Part shown: positions 54,104 through 64,000 of the stretch, piece by piece
How the letters are laid out: each line of letters starts with the position of its first letter
How positions within the stretch are numbered: the first letter of the stretch is position 1
NCBI RefSeq assembly: GCF_042186555.1
Contig: NC_133332.1
Coordinates: 126,079,875 to 126,143,874, forward strand
DNA: 64,000 bases
Direction: 5' to 3'
Source of the DNA: Aquarana catesbeiana
Taxonomy: Eukaryota; Chordata; Amphibia; Anura; Ranidae
Notes under the pieces: generated by a model
What the model saw: only the letters and a program-made list of their open reading frames with translations
Told to the model about the DNA's origin: nothing
The model's database searches: none
Translations under genes and position numbers: made by a program

Positions 54104-54919
54104 TGGTGGAACATGTAACCTGTTCCAGGTCCTGCCCCCTCCCTGTGACAGTGGGTGGGGGTTTTTCTCCCTGCAACCGCTATCACTTTTTAAAAACGGC
54201 ATGGCTGTGTGGGACTCGGCCCACACAGCTGTATCATTCATTCGCAGATACCTATGAATATATAAACTACAAGTAACGTCTGACAGTGCAACAGAAAAAC
54301 TTGTAGTTTCAATGGATTGCGCGGATGAGCACTCTTCTCCACTGACGTCCTCTGGCTTTTTTCAAAGAAGAGGACATGTCTGTATGAGCCCACATTGCAC
54401 TCACGATCTACTGTTTGTGGGTGCATTGCTTTCCAGGCTCCCTCAGGAAAAAATAAATGCACATTTTGCACATTATTTTTTTTTTCCTCCAAAATTGTGT
54501 GCATTTGATTATTTTTGGTGAACTTGGCCTTTTAATTCCTTTTCCTATGTACAAAGACACATAAGAGAAGTCCAGGTTTGACCAGGGTACATAAAGAGCT
54601 GTCACATGTATCTACCAAACACAACAGACATAATACACAGTAACTTGAGATAAGGGATAATACACAGTAGGTTGTAGATGAGCCAATGCAAATCATTCCT
54701 TTGCAGACACCAGGTGCCAAGGTCTGCTCATTTGTCCCTAAGTAATAAACCGGCACAAATAAAAGGCTGACTGCACCACCGAAATATAGGAAAATTTCCT
54801 TCTTGTATTAGGCAAGCAGCTTAATAAGAACTCCAGCTAAAGCATATTTGAATTATGTGACAAGCTCTGTACACCACTTATTAGTGTATCTCCACTTTTG
54901 CAGTCATATTTGAGAAAAC
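54104..54919. other. Unassigned noncoding DNA
   Basis: Continuation of the repeat split by the MITE above for about 90 bases, then nothing recognisable. Confidence 0.4.
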
Positions 54920-54923
54920 CTAA

Positions 54924-55704
54924 AGTAGAATTCTGGGTAAACCTAACTAATCCTAAAAAATATCCTCCTAATGCCCTGTACAGACGGTCGGACATTGATC
55001 GGACATTCCGACAACAAAATCCTAGGATTTTTTCCGACAGATGTTGGCTCAAACTTGTCTTGCATACACACGGTCACACAAAGTTGTCGGAAAATCTGAA
55101 CGCGGTGACATAAAACATGTACATCGGGACTATAAATGGGGCAGTAGCCAATAGCTTTCATCTCTTTATTTATTCTGAGCATGCGTGGCACTTTGTGCGT
55201 CGGATTTGTGTACACACGATCGGAAATTCCAACAACGGATTTTGTTGTCGGAAAATTTTATAGCAAGCTCTCAAACTTTGTGTGTCGGAAAATCCAATGG
55301 AAAATGCGTGATGGAGCCTACACACGATCGGAATTTCCAACAACAAGGTCCTATCGCAGATTTTCCGTTGGAAAATCCGACCGTGTGTACAGGGCATTAC
55401 ACCAGTGCATAATAACCTGCGTAAAAAAGAGGTATACACTTACCTGTTTCACATGGTCTATCTGGCACCCCTGAGTCAGCCAGTGCTGATGCAGGGTAGA
55501 GGAAGGAGCGCCAACAACGGATGGACCATAGAAGGCATATGGGTGACGTCATTGAACAGGCATTACCAGCTATTGGCTGACACAGGGGAGTTCAAGAAAG
55601 CAGGCCAGAGAAGCATGAAAATAGGTAAGTATATTTCTTATATGTGTTAGGAGGAGGGGAGGAGAGTGTTTATAAGATTAGTTGGGGTAACATGCAATTC
55701 CACT
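54924..55704. repeat. TTAA-flanked repeat split by a MITE
   Basis: The left end AGTAGAATTCTGGG after CTAA (a worn TTAA) and the right end GCAATTCCACT before TTAA (55,705-55,708). The MITE at 54,972-55,396 is inside. Its right TTAA is also the left TTAA of the next repeat, so two elements share a target site. Confidence 0.6.
54972..55396. mobile_element. PIF/Harbinger-type MITE (425 bp)
   Basis: Ends TGCCCTGTACAGACGGTCGGA and TCCGACCGTGTGTACAGGGCA, flanked by TAA (54,969-54,971) and TTA (55,397-55,399). The terminal GTACANACGGTCGGAC core is shared with the 446-bp family at 3,766, so they are related families, but the interiors differ. Confidence 0.82.
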
Positions 55705-55708
55705 TTAA

Positions 55709-56911
55709 CCACTTTAATACTAGCCACTTTCACCCCCTTCCTGCCCAGGCCACATTTCAGCTCTCAGCTCTGTCACACTTTGCGTGGTCATACAACACTG
55801 TACCCATATGAAATTTGTATTATTTTTTTTTTTTCACGCAAATAGAGCTTTCTTTTGGTAGCATTTAATCACCACTGGGTTTTTTATTTCTTGCTAAATA
55901 AACAAAAAAAAAAACAACAATTTAGGAGAAAAAAACAATTTTTTTTCTTTGTTTCTGTTAGATTATTTATTTGCAAAATATTATTTCTTCATAAATTTAG
56001 GCAAAAATGTATTGTGCTACATTTCTTTGGTGAAAATAACCCAAATACGTGTATATTATTATTATATTATCTGTAAGAACTATGGTATATGTATATCTGA
56101 AAATTGATCAATCCTGATAGGTTGTCGGTATATCTCATTTCTTGAGGCCTGAGGCCAGTACACTACAAATATCCCCCAAATTAGACACTCCAAGGTATTT
56201 AGTAATGGCAGTTTTTTTTTTTTTTTTTTTTGAAGTTGTAATTTTTTTTTGTCACAATTTTTTAGAAAGTTAAGATTTTTTTATTTTATTTTATTTTTTT
56301 ATACATAATGTCACCAGTGCAGTACAGTATATTCAAATAACTGGTGTGGCGGCGACCACTGACTTGTAACCGTAATGTAAAAAAACTTTTATTTTATTTT
56401 TAATAAGGAAAAAAAATGTTTTTCTTTAACACACTGTGACCAGAGCAATACAGTGTTACCATAGTAACACTATACTAGTCTGGAGAAGTAAACAGGCATT
56501 GATTGCTTATACCAGTGAATTTCACTGGTATAAGCAACTATTTTTACTGAATGAAAATGGATTAATTCCGTGTGTATTATTGTGGTTAGCTGTGATTGGC
56601 AACAACTAAACACATGGTACAGATGTACTGTGATTGGCTCTGTCTGTACCATGTGATCACTGTGACCAATCACAGAGATCAACACAATAGTACACAATGG
56701 CAAGAATCAAAGCCATCGATTGTGTACAATTGTCATGTGATCTGCAGTGAGTAGTCACAGAGATAACATGGTACTGGTAGCGGCCAGTACACTGATCAGT
56801 CATCTGCTGTGTCCAGTGGACACTGTGGGTGAAAGAACGCACCACAGCATGTCCCGTCGCGGGAGGACATCATATGATGTCCACCTGGAATGGTGAATGT
56901 CCCAGGAAACT
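55709..56911 (+). repeat. Abundant TTAA-flanked frog repeat, variant copy
   Basis: Starts CCACTTTAATACTAGCCACTTTCACCCCC after TTAA (55,705-55,708). The AATAGAGCTTTCTTTTGGT block is at 55,843. The right part (CATCATATGATGTCCACC) matches 1-195. The right terminus is worn (ACTGGTTACG). Confidence 0.6.
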
Positions 56912-57274
56912 GGTTACGTTTGTGTTCCCATTCACCTAGCATCTCTAAAAATATTTGGCATCTTTCTAGTTGTTTTCTTTGGACAGACTGAAACCTACTC
57001 CAAACAATTTGAAAGGGAAAGTGGAGGGACAAAGTGGGGACCGGCTGAGTTTCCTCTCGGTGCAGAACCAAGTCCTCAGATATTTAACACTTTGTTAGGA
57101 CAGAAAGTGTTCAAAACTAGTGTACTACTGATAATGAGATCTGCACACTGTACAGACAGGGTTAATTATGGTAAGCATTAACTCCCCAGCCCTTCCTTAA
57201 TATTACACGACACAGGAAAACTTCAGTTGTGGAGCTTTCAGAAAAGCGCAATTCATAATGTAGGCAGCAATTTT
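56912..57274. other. Unassigned noncoding DNA
   Basis: Nothing recognisable on either strand. Confidence 0.45.
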
Positions 57275-57278
57275 TTAA

Positions 57279-58310
57279 CCGCTTCTGGACCGCCCACCAC
57301 ATATATACTGCAGCAGGGTGGCCCGGCTGCAGAAAATCATGTAACTGTAAGTGATTTTGTGCATGCGGTGTAGGGGGGCACGCACGCCACCGGAGCGCCA
57401 CTCTCTCTGTGATTGGACACAGCGGGAGCCAATCAGCGACTCACCGATCGTTCTGTGGAGAGACGATACAGCCGTGTGCCTGTGTAAACAAGGCAAACCG
57501 CTGATCTGTCAGGGAACAAAAGAAAGATCTTGTGTTTTAGCTAAGCTGAAATGCGGATCTCTTCTCCTCCAGTGTATCCGTCCCCCACACATTTAGAAAG
57601 CACCTCCCAGGCACACACTTAACCCTTTGATCGCCCCTGGTGTTAACCCCTTCCCTGCCAGTGTCATTTCTACTGTGACAGTGCATTTTTTTAGCACCGA
57701 TCACAGTATTGGTGTCACTGGTTCCCAAAAAGTGTCACTTGGCCCAGGTTCACACTGCTGCTGGATTGAAATCGTGCGAGTTCAGCTGAACTCGCACAAT
57801 TTCATTCCCGCTTGTCAGTCCGACGATTTCTGAGACATCTGTGCGGTTTCCTGCACAGATGTTTATTGAAATCGCACCAGAAATCACCAAAAGTAGTGCA
57901 GAAACGACTTTTGGGAACCGGTGCAGCGCCGCAAAATCGGCATCGCACCAATTCGTATAGTTCCATTGTGGGCAATAGTCGCCGATTTCACATGTCAAAT
58001 CGCATCAATGTGAACCAGGGCTAAGTCCAATTTGTCCACTGCAATGTCGCAGTCCCGCTAAAAATTGCTGATCACCACTATTACTAGTAAAAACAATAAA
58101 AAAATGTCCCTAAAAATATCCCATAGTTTGTAGGCGCTATAACTTTTGCGCAAACCTTTCAATATATGCTTATTGGGATTTTTTTTTTACCAAAAATATG
58201 TAGCAGAATACATATTGGCCTAAATTGATGAAGAAATGTAGATTTTTTTTTTTTTTTTTTATTGGGAATGTTTTATAGCAGAAAGGAAAAAAATATTGTT
58301 TTTTAACCTT
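57279..58310 (-). repeat. Abundant TTAA-flanked repeat, reversed and truncated
   Basis: Starts after TTAA (57,275-57,278) with CCGCTTCTGGACCGCC. It runs through AATGACACTGGCAGGGAAG (in complement), the GCGCTATAACTTTTGCGCAAACC block and the TACATATTGGCCTAAATT block. It stops near 58,310, where the rest of the family sequence is missing. A MITE at 57,741-58,020 splits it. Confidence 0.6.
57741..58020. mobile_element. MITE with 'gccctggttcaca' ends
   Basis: Ends GGCCCAGGTTCACAC and GTGTGAACC/TGTGAACCAGGGC are inverted, and the flanks read TTG on the left and TAA on the right. The interior is rich in paired AATCG words. Same family as 63,338-63,617 in the opposite orientation. Confidence 0.65.
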
Positions 58311-58960
58311 TACCAATACACTTCTATTATAAATCAAGGACACCTATTTCTTTCTTATGTTTTTAATGTTTATTGGATACACCTATTTCTTTTTATGAAT
58401 ATCCAAGACTCTTCTAAAATAGAAAATGCCTCTGTCTGGTCTGGGATGGCCATCAAGGAAAATGAATGGGGAGTCCAGCTTTAGCACAGCTTAGAGAGCA
58501 TTCACTCTAAGGGATTACTATTGTTAGGTCAATTTTTATAAGCAAAAGAACAACCATTAGTGAAAGCTAACAATGGTATTGGGAGAACAGAAAAGAAAGC
58601 CCAGGCATAAGAGAACACAATTTACAAACAGATACAGTCCCATGTCTTATATTACACTGCCAATTGCTTGTTAATGCAGAATCACTATTACTTGCCTACA
58701 ACTGATTGTGGCCTTTATGATAAAGGACAAAGTCTACAGCCTGACACATAGACTGCAGGAGGCCATGGCAGATTCCCACTGTTGCACATTAGTAGATCAT
58801 TGGGGGTTGGTAGTGGTAGTAGAAATTGTAAAAAAATTCAAGTGTGCTCCACCTCGTCCAATCAGAGAATGTCTTTTATACAAGGCATCCTGTGAAAGGT
58901 GGCAGTGCTGAGCAAGTGACCCCCCCCCCCCCCAACCGTGGCCTGAAGACTGTAGTAATG
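58311..58960. other. Unassigned noncoding DNA
   Basis: No coding similarity. A poly-C run at about 58,920-58,933. Confidence 0.45.
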
Positions 58961-59316
58961 CTAATACCACTTCAATACCGGGCACTTTCACCCCCTTCCT
59001 GTCCAGGCCAATTTTCAGCTTTCAGCGCTGTCGTACTTTGGATGACAATTGCATGGTCATGCAACACTGTACCCAAACTACATTTTTATCATTTTATTCA
59101 CACAAGTAGAGCTTTCTTTTGGTGGTATTTAATCACCACTGTTTTAATTTTTGAAGAAAAAGCTCTTTTCTTTGTTTTCTGTTTATAAAATTTAGCAAAC
59201 AATCTTACTTCATAAAATTGTTATGTATTCTGTTGCATTTCTTTGGTGAATTAACCCAAATCAGTGTACATTATTTAGTCTGTAGGAAAGTTTCATAGAT
59301 TCCACAAACTTGTATA

Positions 59317-59317
<1 letters not shown>

Positions 59318-59378
<61 letters not shown>

Positions 59379-59421
59379 AGTTTGTGGACTCTATAAAAAT
59401 GTGTGTGTGTGTGTATGTATG

Positions 59422-59490
<69 letters not shown>
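59318..59490. repeat. TG/TA microsatellites
   Basis: Two (TG)n(TA)n blocks separated by an ACACACAAGTTTGTGG spacer whose complement, CCACAAACTTGTATATG, lies before the first block, so the region is also a weak palindrome. Confidence 0.92.
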
Positions 59491-59492
<2 letters not shown>

Positions 59493-59559
59493 TTTTTTCA
59501 GCGGGAACGCGGGGGAGCGCAGTTCCGGCACCTCCAGCACTGAATGTATGTCATTGCAT

Positions 59560-59960
59560 GGGGTGTGCTGAAGGGTCTACAGATGTTGGCTGCTGGAGGA
59601 TCTATTGTCACTAGTGGGGATCTGATTTTGTGTGAGGGTCTTATTGTTGCTGGGGGGTCTTATGTTGCTGGAAGGGATCTACTGGTGAGGGAGAGGTCTA
59701 TTTTTACTGGCTGCTGGAGGATCCATTGATGCTGGCTGCTGGGAGATCTGTTGTTGCTGCTGGGAGGGGGGGGGGGCGTCTAATGTTACTTGGGTGGATG
59801 TTTTGTTACTGGGTGTGATATTTTGTCGTGGGTAGTTCACTGTTGCTGCAGGGAATCTATTGTTGGTGGGGTGGAGTCCATTGTTGCTGGGGGAGTCTAT
59901 TGTGGTGTGGGGATCTATTGCTGGGATTCTATTGTTTCTGACTGCAGGGGATCTATTTTA
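59560..59960. repeat. Degenerate minisatellite on 'atctattgttgctgggg'
   Basis: More than a dozen loosely spaced variants of GGATCTATTGTTGCTGGGG, with a G run at 59,766-59,776. It ends near ATCTATTTTACGG. Confidence 0.7.
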
Positions 59961-59997
59961 CGGCTTTTCTTTTTATCATCAACATGTTTCATACAAA

Positions 59998-60122
59998 TGA
60001 TTTAGCACCACAAAACGATACTTGGTTCTGTATTCTCTAAAAGGGGCAGTACTGGTAGGTGGGTAGGGGGTGGAATCAAGGGACGGTGGTCACAGGTAGG
60101 TAGGGGGCAGAGACAAGGGGTG
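59998..60122 (+). repeat. Unnamed dispersed repeat, copy 2
   Basis: Shares GTATTCTCTAAAAGGGG, the GGTGGGTAGGG phrases and AGACAAGGGGTG in the same order as 25,405-25,545. No termini were resolved. Confidence 0.6.
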
Positions 60123-60133
60123 TATAATTATAT

Positions 60134-60715
60134 TAGACCTGCACGATTAATCGTTAATAATCGAAATTGCAATCTTTTTCTCTCTTCACAATAGCATGTC
60201 ACAATTCTTTTAACAAGTACAGACAGTTCTCACAGCTGGGGGGAAAAAAAATCCGGGCTGCTTGCCAAGTTTAATCACAACAGCTAATAAGTAGAAACAA
60301 AGTATCTTTTCATTCTTTTATCAAAGGAAAGAACTCCAGCTGTAAATGAAGGAAGTTTAACCATTTACAGACCAAACCTTTTCTGACATTTGTTGATTAC
60401 AAGTAAAAATCATTATTTTCTAGTAGAAAATTACTTGGAACACCCAAACATGTTATATTTTTTTAGTAGAGACCCTATAGAATAAAATGGTGGTTGTTGC
60501 AATATTTTATGTCACACCATATTTGCGCAGCGGTCTTTCAAACGCATTTTTTTTTTTAAAATACACTTTAATGAATTAAAAAAAAAAAAAACAGTAATGT
60601 TGTCCCATTTTTTTATAGAATGTGAAAGATGTTACACCGCGAGAATCATGAGAGAATCGTGATCTTTATTCTAAGCAAAAAAATTGTTATTCTCATTTTA
60701 GCCAGAATCGTGCAG
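60134..60715. mobile_element. hAT-like nonautonomous element, tentative
   Basis: Begins TAGACCTGCACGATTAATCG and ends near GAATCGTGCAG, inverted. The right flank is replaced by a TG microsatellite, so no 8-bp TSD can be checked. The interior contains unrelated A/T-rich sequence. Confidence 0.5.
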
Positions 60716-60725
60716 TGTGTGTGTG

Positions 60726-60812
<87 letters not shown>
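60716..60812. repeat. TG/TA microsatellite
   Basis: Long (TG)n passing into (TA)n at about 60,767. Confidence 0.95.
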
Positions 60813-60815
<3 letters not shown>

Positions 60816-60904
60816 CCCCTTCTTTTTCCTTAGGGGGGGTGGAGACACTAGCTGACAGTAGCAGCAACTGCGGCTGCTGCTCTGCCCTCTCACCTCCTTT
60901 GACT

Positions 60905-60932
60905 ATATATATATATATATATATATATACTG

Positions 60933-60965
<33 letters not shown>
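60905..60965. repeat. TA microsatellite
   Basis: Two (TA)n runs separated by CTGTATGTG. Confidence 0.93.
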
Positions 60966-60971
<6 letters not shown>

Positions 60972-61190
60972 CAATACTGATGGACTATCTCATTTCTTGA
61001 GGCTCGAAAATGTCAGGACAGTACAAATACCCCCCCCCCCCCCCCAAATGACCCTTCTATAGGAAAGTAGACAGTCCAATGTATTTAGTAAGAGGCATTG
61101 CGAGTTTTTGAAATTGTAATTTTTTTTGGTGATAATTTTTTGGAAAATGAAGAAATTAAAAAAAAAAAAATTCTAGGTCCTGCACACATA

Positions 61191-61613
61191 TTTAAACAGT
61201 GATCACACCACACGTGAAGAATCGCCATAAATGTCAGAACGAGAACAATATTTCTAGTAATTCTAAACTGTATAGTCTTTTAAAGCGTCGCCAATGGCGA
61301 TTAAGTACTTTAGTTTGACGCTGTTCCACAAGTAAAGTGTGACATGTTAGGTATCTATTTACTCGGTGTGACAGCTTTTATTTTTTTAGCCAAAAATTGG
61401 GTATTATATTGTGTTTGTGTTCACTAAAATTCATTAAAGTGCATTTCTTCCGTAAAAAAATTGTTTGGAAAAACTGCTGCGCAAATACCATGTGACATAA
61501 AAAAATCAGGCACTTGGGAGGAAACATTCTATTGCCAACAATAAGGGGCGCTTTTCGTGCACTTTGTCACACAAACACTGCAAAGTGTTCAGCAATGATC
61601 CGATCTGGCACGG
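61191..61613. other. Noncoding, repeat-like DNA
   Basis: No gene found. The ATGTCAGAACGAGAACAATA and GGCGCTTTTCGTGCAC phrases look like dispersed repeat sequence, but I cannot define ends. Confidence 0.4.
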
Positions 61614-61616
61614 TAA

Positions 61617-62014
61617 GGCCCCTTTCACACTGGGGCGGTAGGGGGCGTCTGCGGTAAAACAGCGCTATTTTTAGCACTGTTTTACCGCGGTATTCGGCCG
61701 CTAGCGGTGCAGTTTTAACCCCCCGCTGGCGGACGAAAAAGGGTTAAAACCCCTCGTAAAGCGCGGCTATAGCCGTGCTGTCCCATTGATTTCAATGGGC
61801 AGGAGTGGTTTAGGAGCGGTGAATACACCGCTCCTTCACCGCTCCAAAGATGCAGCTGACAGGAGATTTTTACTTCTCCTGCCAGCGCACCACTTCAGTG
61901 TGAAAGCCCTCGGGCTTTCACACTGAACAAACAGCGGAGGCTGTTTAGGGGCGGTTTGCAGGCGCTATTTTTAGCGCAATAACGCCTGCAAACCGCCCCA
62001 GTGTGAAAGGGGTC
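61617..62014. mobile_element. PIF/Harbinger-type MITE (398 bp)
   Basis: Ends GGCCCCTTTCACACTGGGGC and GCCCCAGTGTGAAAGGGGTC, an almost perfect inverted repeat of more than 20 bp. TAA at 61,614-61,616 and TTA at 62,015-62,017. Additional internal hairpins: CGGGCTTTCACACTGA with its complement, and AACAGCGCTATTTTTAGC with CTGTTTTACCGC. Confidence 0.8.
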
Positions 62015-62017
62015 TTA

Positions 62018-63334
62018 AGATCATGCTGCTCTAGCTGTGATGCAGGAAGATTTATAAAGTCACATTTATTAATGGTTGTGAATTCTTCCAGTGAACAAAT
62101 AGTTTACAATAAGTAGCAAGTTTATATTTCCGCACAGATAAATGTTGTCTACCAGAAAACCCCTCCTAATGACATTCATTATGTGATCTGTACATGGCAC
62201 AATTTTTACTGGTTCTACTAGGCATGTGATTGAAGGGCACAGAAAATATATACACACAAACAGTCCAAAAAGAAAAGGCTAGAAAAAAGTGATTTATCAA
62301 CCCAGAAAGTTTTTAAAAGGAATTTAACAATATACCTTTGACTTCACCAGTATTAAACCCAAAAGCAAACCTTTATTATTTTGCAGCTTACTAGTTCTTA
62401 GATTTGATGGTTGCATTCGTTTTTTCTACTTTAGAATTTTTTTTCTGTTTTTTCTTTTTCTTTTTTTTCCTGCAGATGTATCAGTTAGCGTGTTGAGACA
62501 AACCATTTACTGTACTGACAAGGGTGCTTACAATGATCAGCTTTTATTTATATAAACCTTTATCTCAAAAGGGAAAAAAACTGTTTCTGTAACTGCTTAT
62601 GAAATATTAGTTGGAGTTTGGCTTCAATGTGTTTAGTGTATACAAATCTTCTAGTACATCCAACACTCCATTCCCCCTAGACTGACAGTGCTGCTGTCCA
62701 AATGTGCCCCTGTGTTCCTATATCCAGAGTAGGGGGCACTCTCTATTACAGGAGGTATATTACTGGTGAGATCACCAGGTGAAAACAGAGGGGAAAAACC
62801 TAAAAAGAAAAGAATGCAGCCACCACATCTACTGATTGGTAAGCTGTAATATATTACATTTTTGATTTTGGGGTCACCACCGCTGGTGTGCATTAATTAG
62901 CAGTACTTTATGGAATAATCACAAAATGCCATTTTATTTAATTCTAACCACCACAGCATGTTACGACGAGTGACAGTGCATTGGACTACATAAACACGAA
63001 GACATGCTGCAGTTTTGCACAACACACGTATGGTGTGATCAGGACACCTAGAAAACAATCTCAATGTGCTCTTGTGTTAATTATTGCTGCTAAGCACACC
63101 TAGTGTGAACGCTCCCTAGAAAGATGTAATAAAATAAAGTTCTGTGCTGTGAATGGTGACCATCCCTGACAAGTCTGAATAAAGGGAAAGTACAGGAAAT
63201 CATCAAAGGGCCACACACAATATGCAAAGAAAAGTTGTCAGAGACTGCAAACATGTTTGTAGAAATTGTTGGTGCTTCATGAGATCCGTTACACACTACA
63301 TAAGACTAATAGGAATCATTGCTACTACAGACCC
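62018..63334. other. Unassigned noncoding DNA
   Basis: No gene recognised. A TTAA-type repeat right end (GTTGGAGTTTGGCT) lies near 62,611-62,624 without a clear left end. T-rich and A-rich tracts occur near 62,430-62,470. Confidence 0.4.
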
Positions 63335-63337
63335 TTA

Positions 63338-63617
63338 AGCCCTGGTTCACATTGGTGCGTTTTGACATGTCAAATCAGCGGCAACTGCCAGCAATGGCAC
63401 CGTCCTAATTGGTGCGACGCTGCATTTGCGGTGCCACACCAATTTCAAAAAGTATTTTCTGTACTACTTTTTGCAATTTCGGGGTGCGATTTCCAAACCC
63501 GCACTGATGTCTGTGAAATTGCCGCCGAAATTGGGATTGACATGCAGGAGTGAAATCGGGGGTGAGTTCAGCTGAACTCTCACGGCTTCATTCCCACAGC
63601 TCAGTGTGAACCGAGGC
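63338..63617. mobile_element. MITE with 'agccctggttcacattgg' ends
   Basis: Ends AGCCCTGGTTCACATTGG and CAGTGTGAACCGAGGC, inverted. TTA precedes (63,335-63,337) and a TTA/TAG junction follows. Same family as 57,741-58,020. Confidence 0.65.
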
Positions 63618-64000
63618 TTAGGGCCCATTAGCACTATGTGCAGTGATTGGTGTTTTTCTGCATTGTATCAATACCAGTCACCAGAGCACACAGAGTACAC
63701 CAGTTTTCTATATGTCCTGTTCACACTTCAATGCTCCCCTTAGGTTGATTGCAGTGGAAAAATGTAGACCTGCTGTATTTTTTGCAAAGCTTCTGAACTC
63801 GCATGAAGTCCTCATCCTTTTTGCTACACCGGTCTGCTGTTGTGCATAGAAATTAATGAAATGTAAATCTAACATTTTAATAAAGTTGGGTAAAAACAAA
63901 AAGGAAAACGGTGCCTTGCATTATAACAACCTAGGGCACCACCATCCAATAGACACTAGCCTGCATTGAAGAATGGATTATTTTGGTGCCTGACTAGGGT
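63618..64000. other. Possible start of another TTA-flanked MITE, then unassigned
   Basis: TTAGGGCCCATTAGCACTAT directly follows the previous MITE and has the form of a left end. No matching right end before the window closes. Confidence 0.35.

Larger units (their letters stand above)
58967..61190 (+). repeat. Abundant TTAA-type repeat, heavily interrupted
   Basis: CCACTTCAATACCGGGCACTTTCACCCCC and AAGTAGAGCTTTCTTTTGGT at the left. After the microsatellites and a hAT-like insert, CTCATTTCTTGAGGC...CAGTACAAATAC...GTATTTAGTA resumes near 60,990, as in the copy at 55,709. The right end was not found. Confidence 0.5.

Noticed and set aside
59318..60965. Open frames rich in Tyr-Ile and Cys-Val
   Set aside because: Translations of TG/TA microsatellites.
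1..64000. tRNA-derived SINEs or tRNA genes
   Set aside because: No A-box/B-box pair with a cloverleaf was found by eye; a tRNAscan run would settle it.

Overview
This window reads as vertebrate noncoding DNA made almost entirely of transposable elements. I found no host gene, exon series, tRNA or rRNA. The repertoire points to a large-genome anuran amphibian: many short TTAA-flanked repeats and TWA-flanked MITEs, Tc1-like DNA transposons, CR1 LINEs and Penelope-like elements (PLEs) with hammerhead ribozymes. A ranid-type frog is my best guess. That assignment is an inference from repeat style; no host coding gene is present to confirm it.

Layout. 0-12 kb: TTAA repeats, PIF/Harbinger-type MITEs (two near-identical 446-bp copies lie head to head) and a TTAA element holding two PLE-derived insertions. 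The larger insertion carries an intact-looking hammerhead ribozyme at 7,346-7,388. 12-18.2 kb: a foldback element with a 9-bp target-site duplication (TSD). One of its arms is split by a 2.9-kb hAT-type foldback with an 8-bp TSD, and the other arm preserves the empty site. 18-31 kb: small hAT and PIF-type MITEs, a deleted Tc1 transposon, a TTAA repeat split by a 1.4-kb palindromic element with a 16-bp TSD, and a second Tc1 copy split by another copy of the 13-kb hAT foldback.

31-45 kb is the most structured part. An old PLE is interrupted by a CR1 LINE. The CR1 is interrupted by a 410-bp MITE, and the MITE by a young 8.0-kb PLE with a perfect 14-bp TSD. The young PLE has an 846-codon ORF (reverse transcriptase plus GIY-YIG endonuclease), an upstream overlapping 414-codon ORF, 228-bp terminal-repeat-like copies, and a second partial copy in inverted orientation, so about 1.95 kb appears as inverted arms. 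A second CR1 fragment lies in the old PLE's 3' region.

45-64 kb: more MITEs, a 2.4-kb hAT element with a perfect 8-bp TSD that contains a 41-bp minisatellite built on the palindrome TGACGTCA, several copies of one abundant TTAA repeat in varied orientation, and long TG/TA microsatellites.

The only coding capacity that looks intact is in the young PLE. The CR1, Tc1 and old PLE coding regions are broken. Boundaries with a TSD are to the base as read by eye; the others are approximate.
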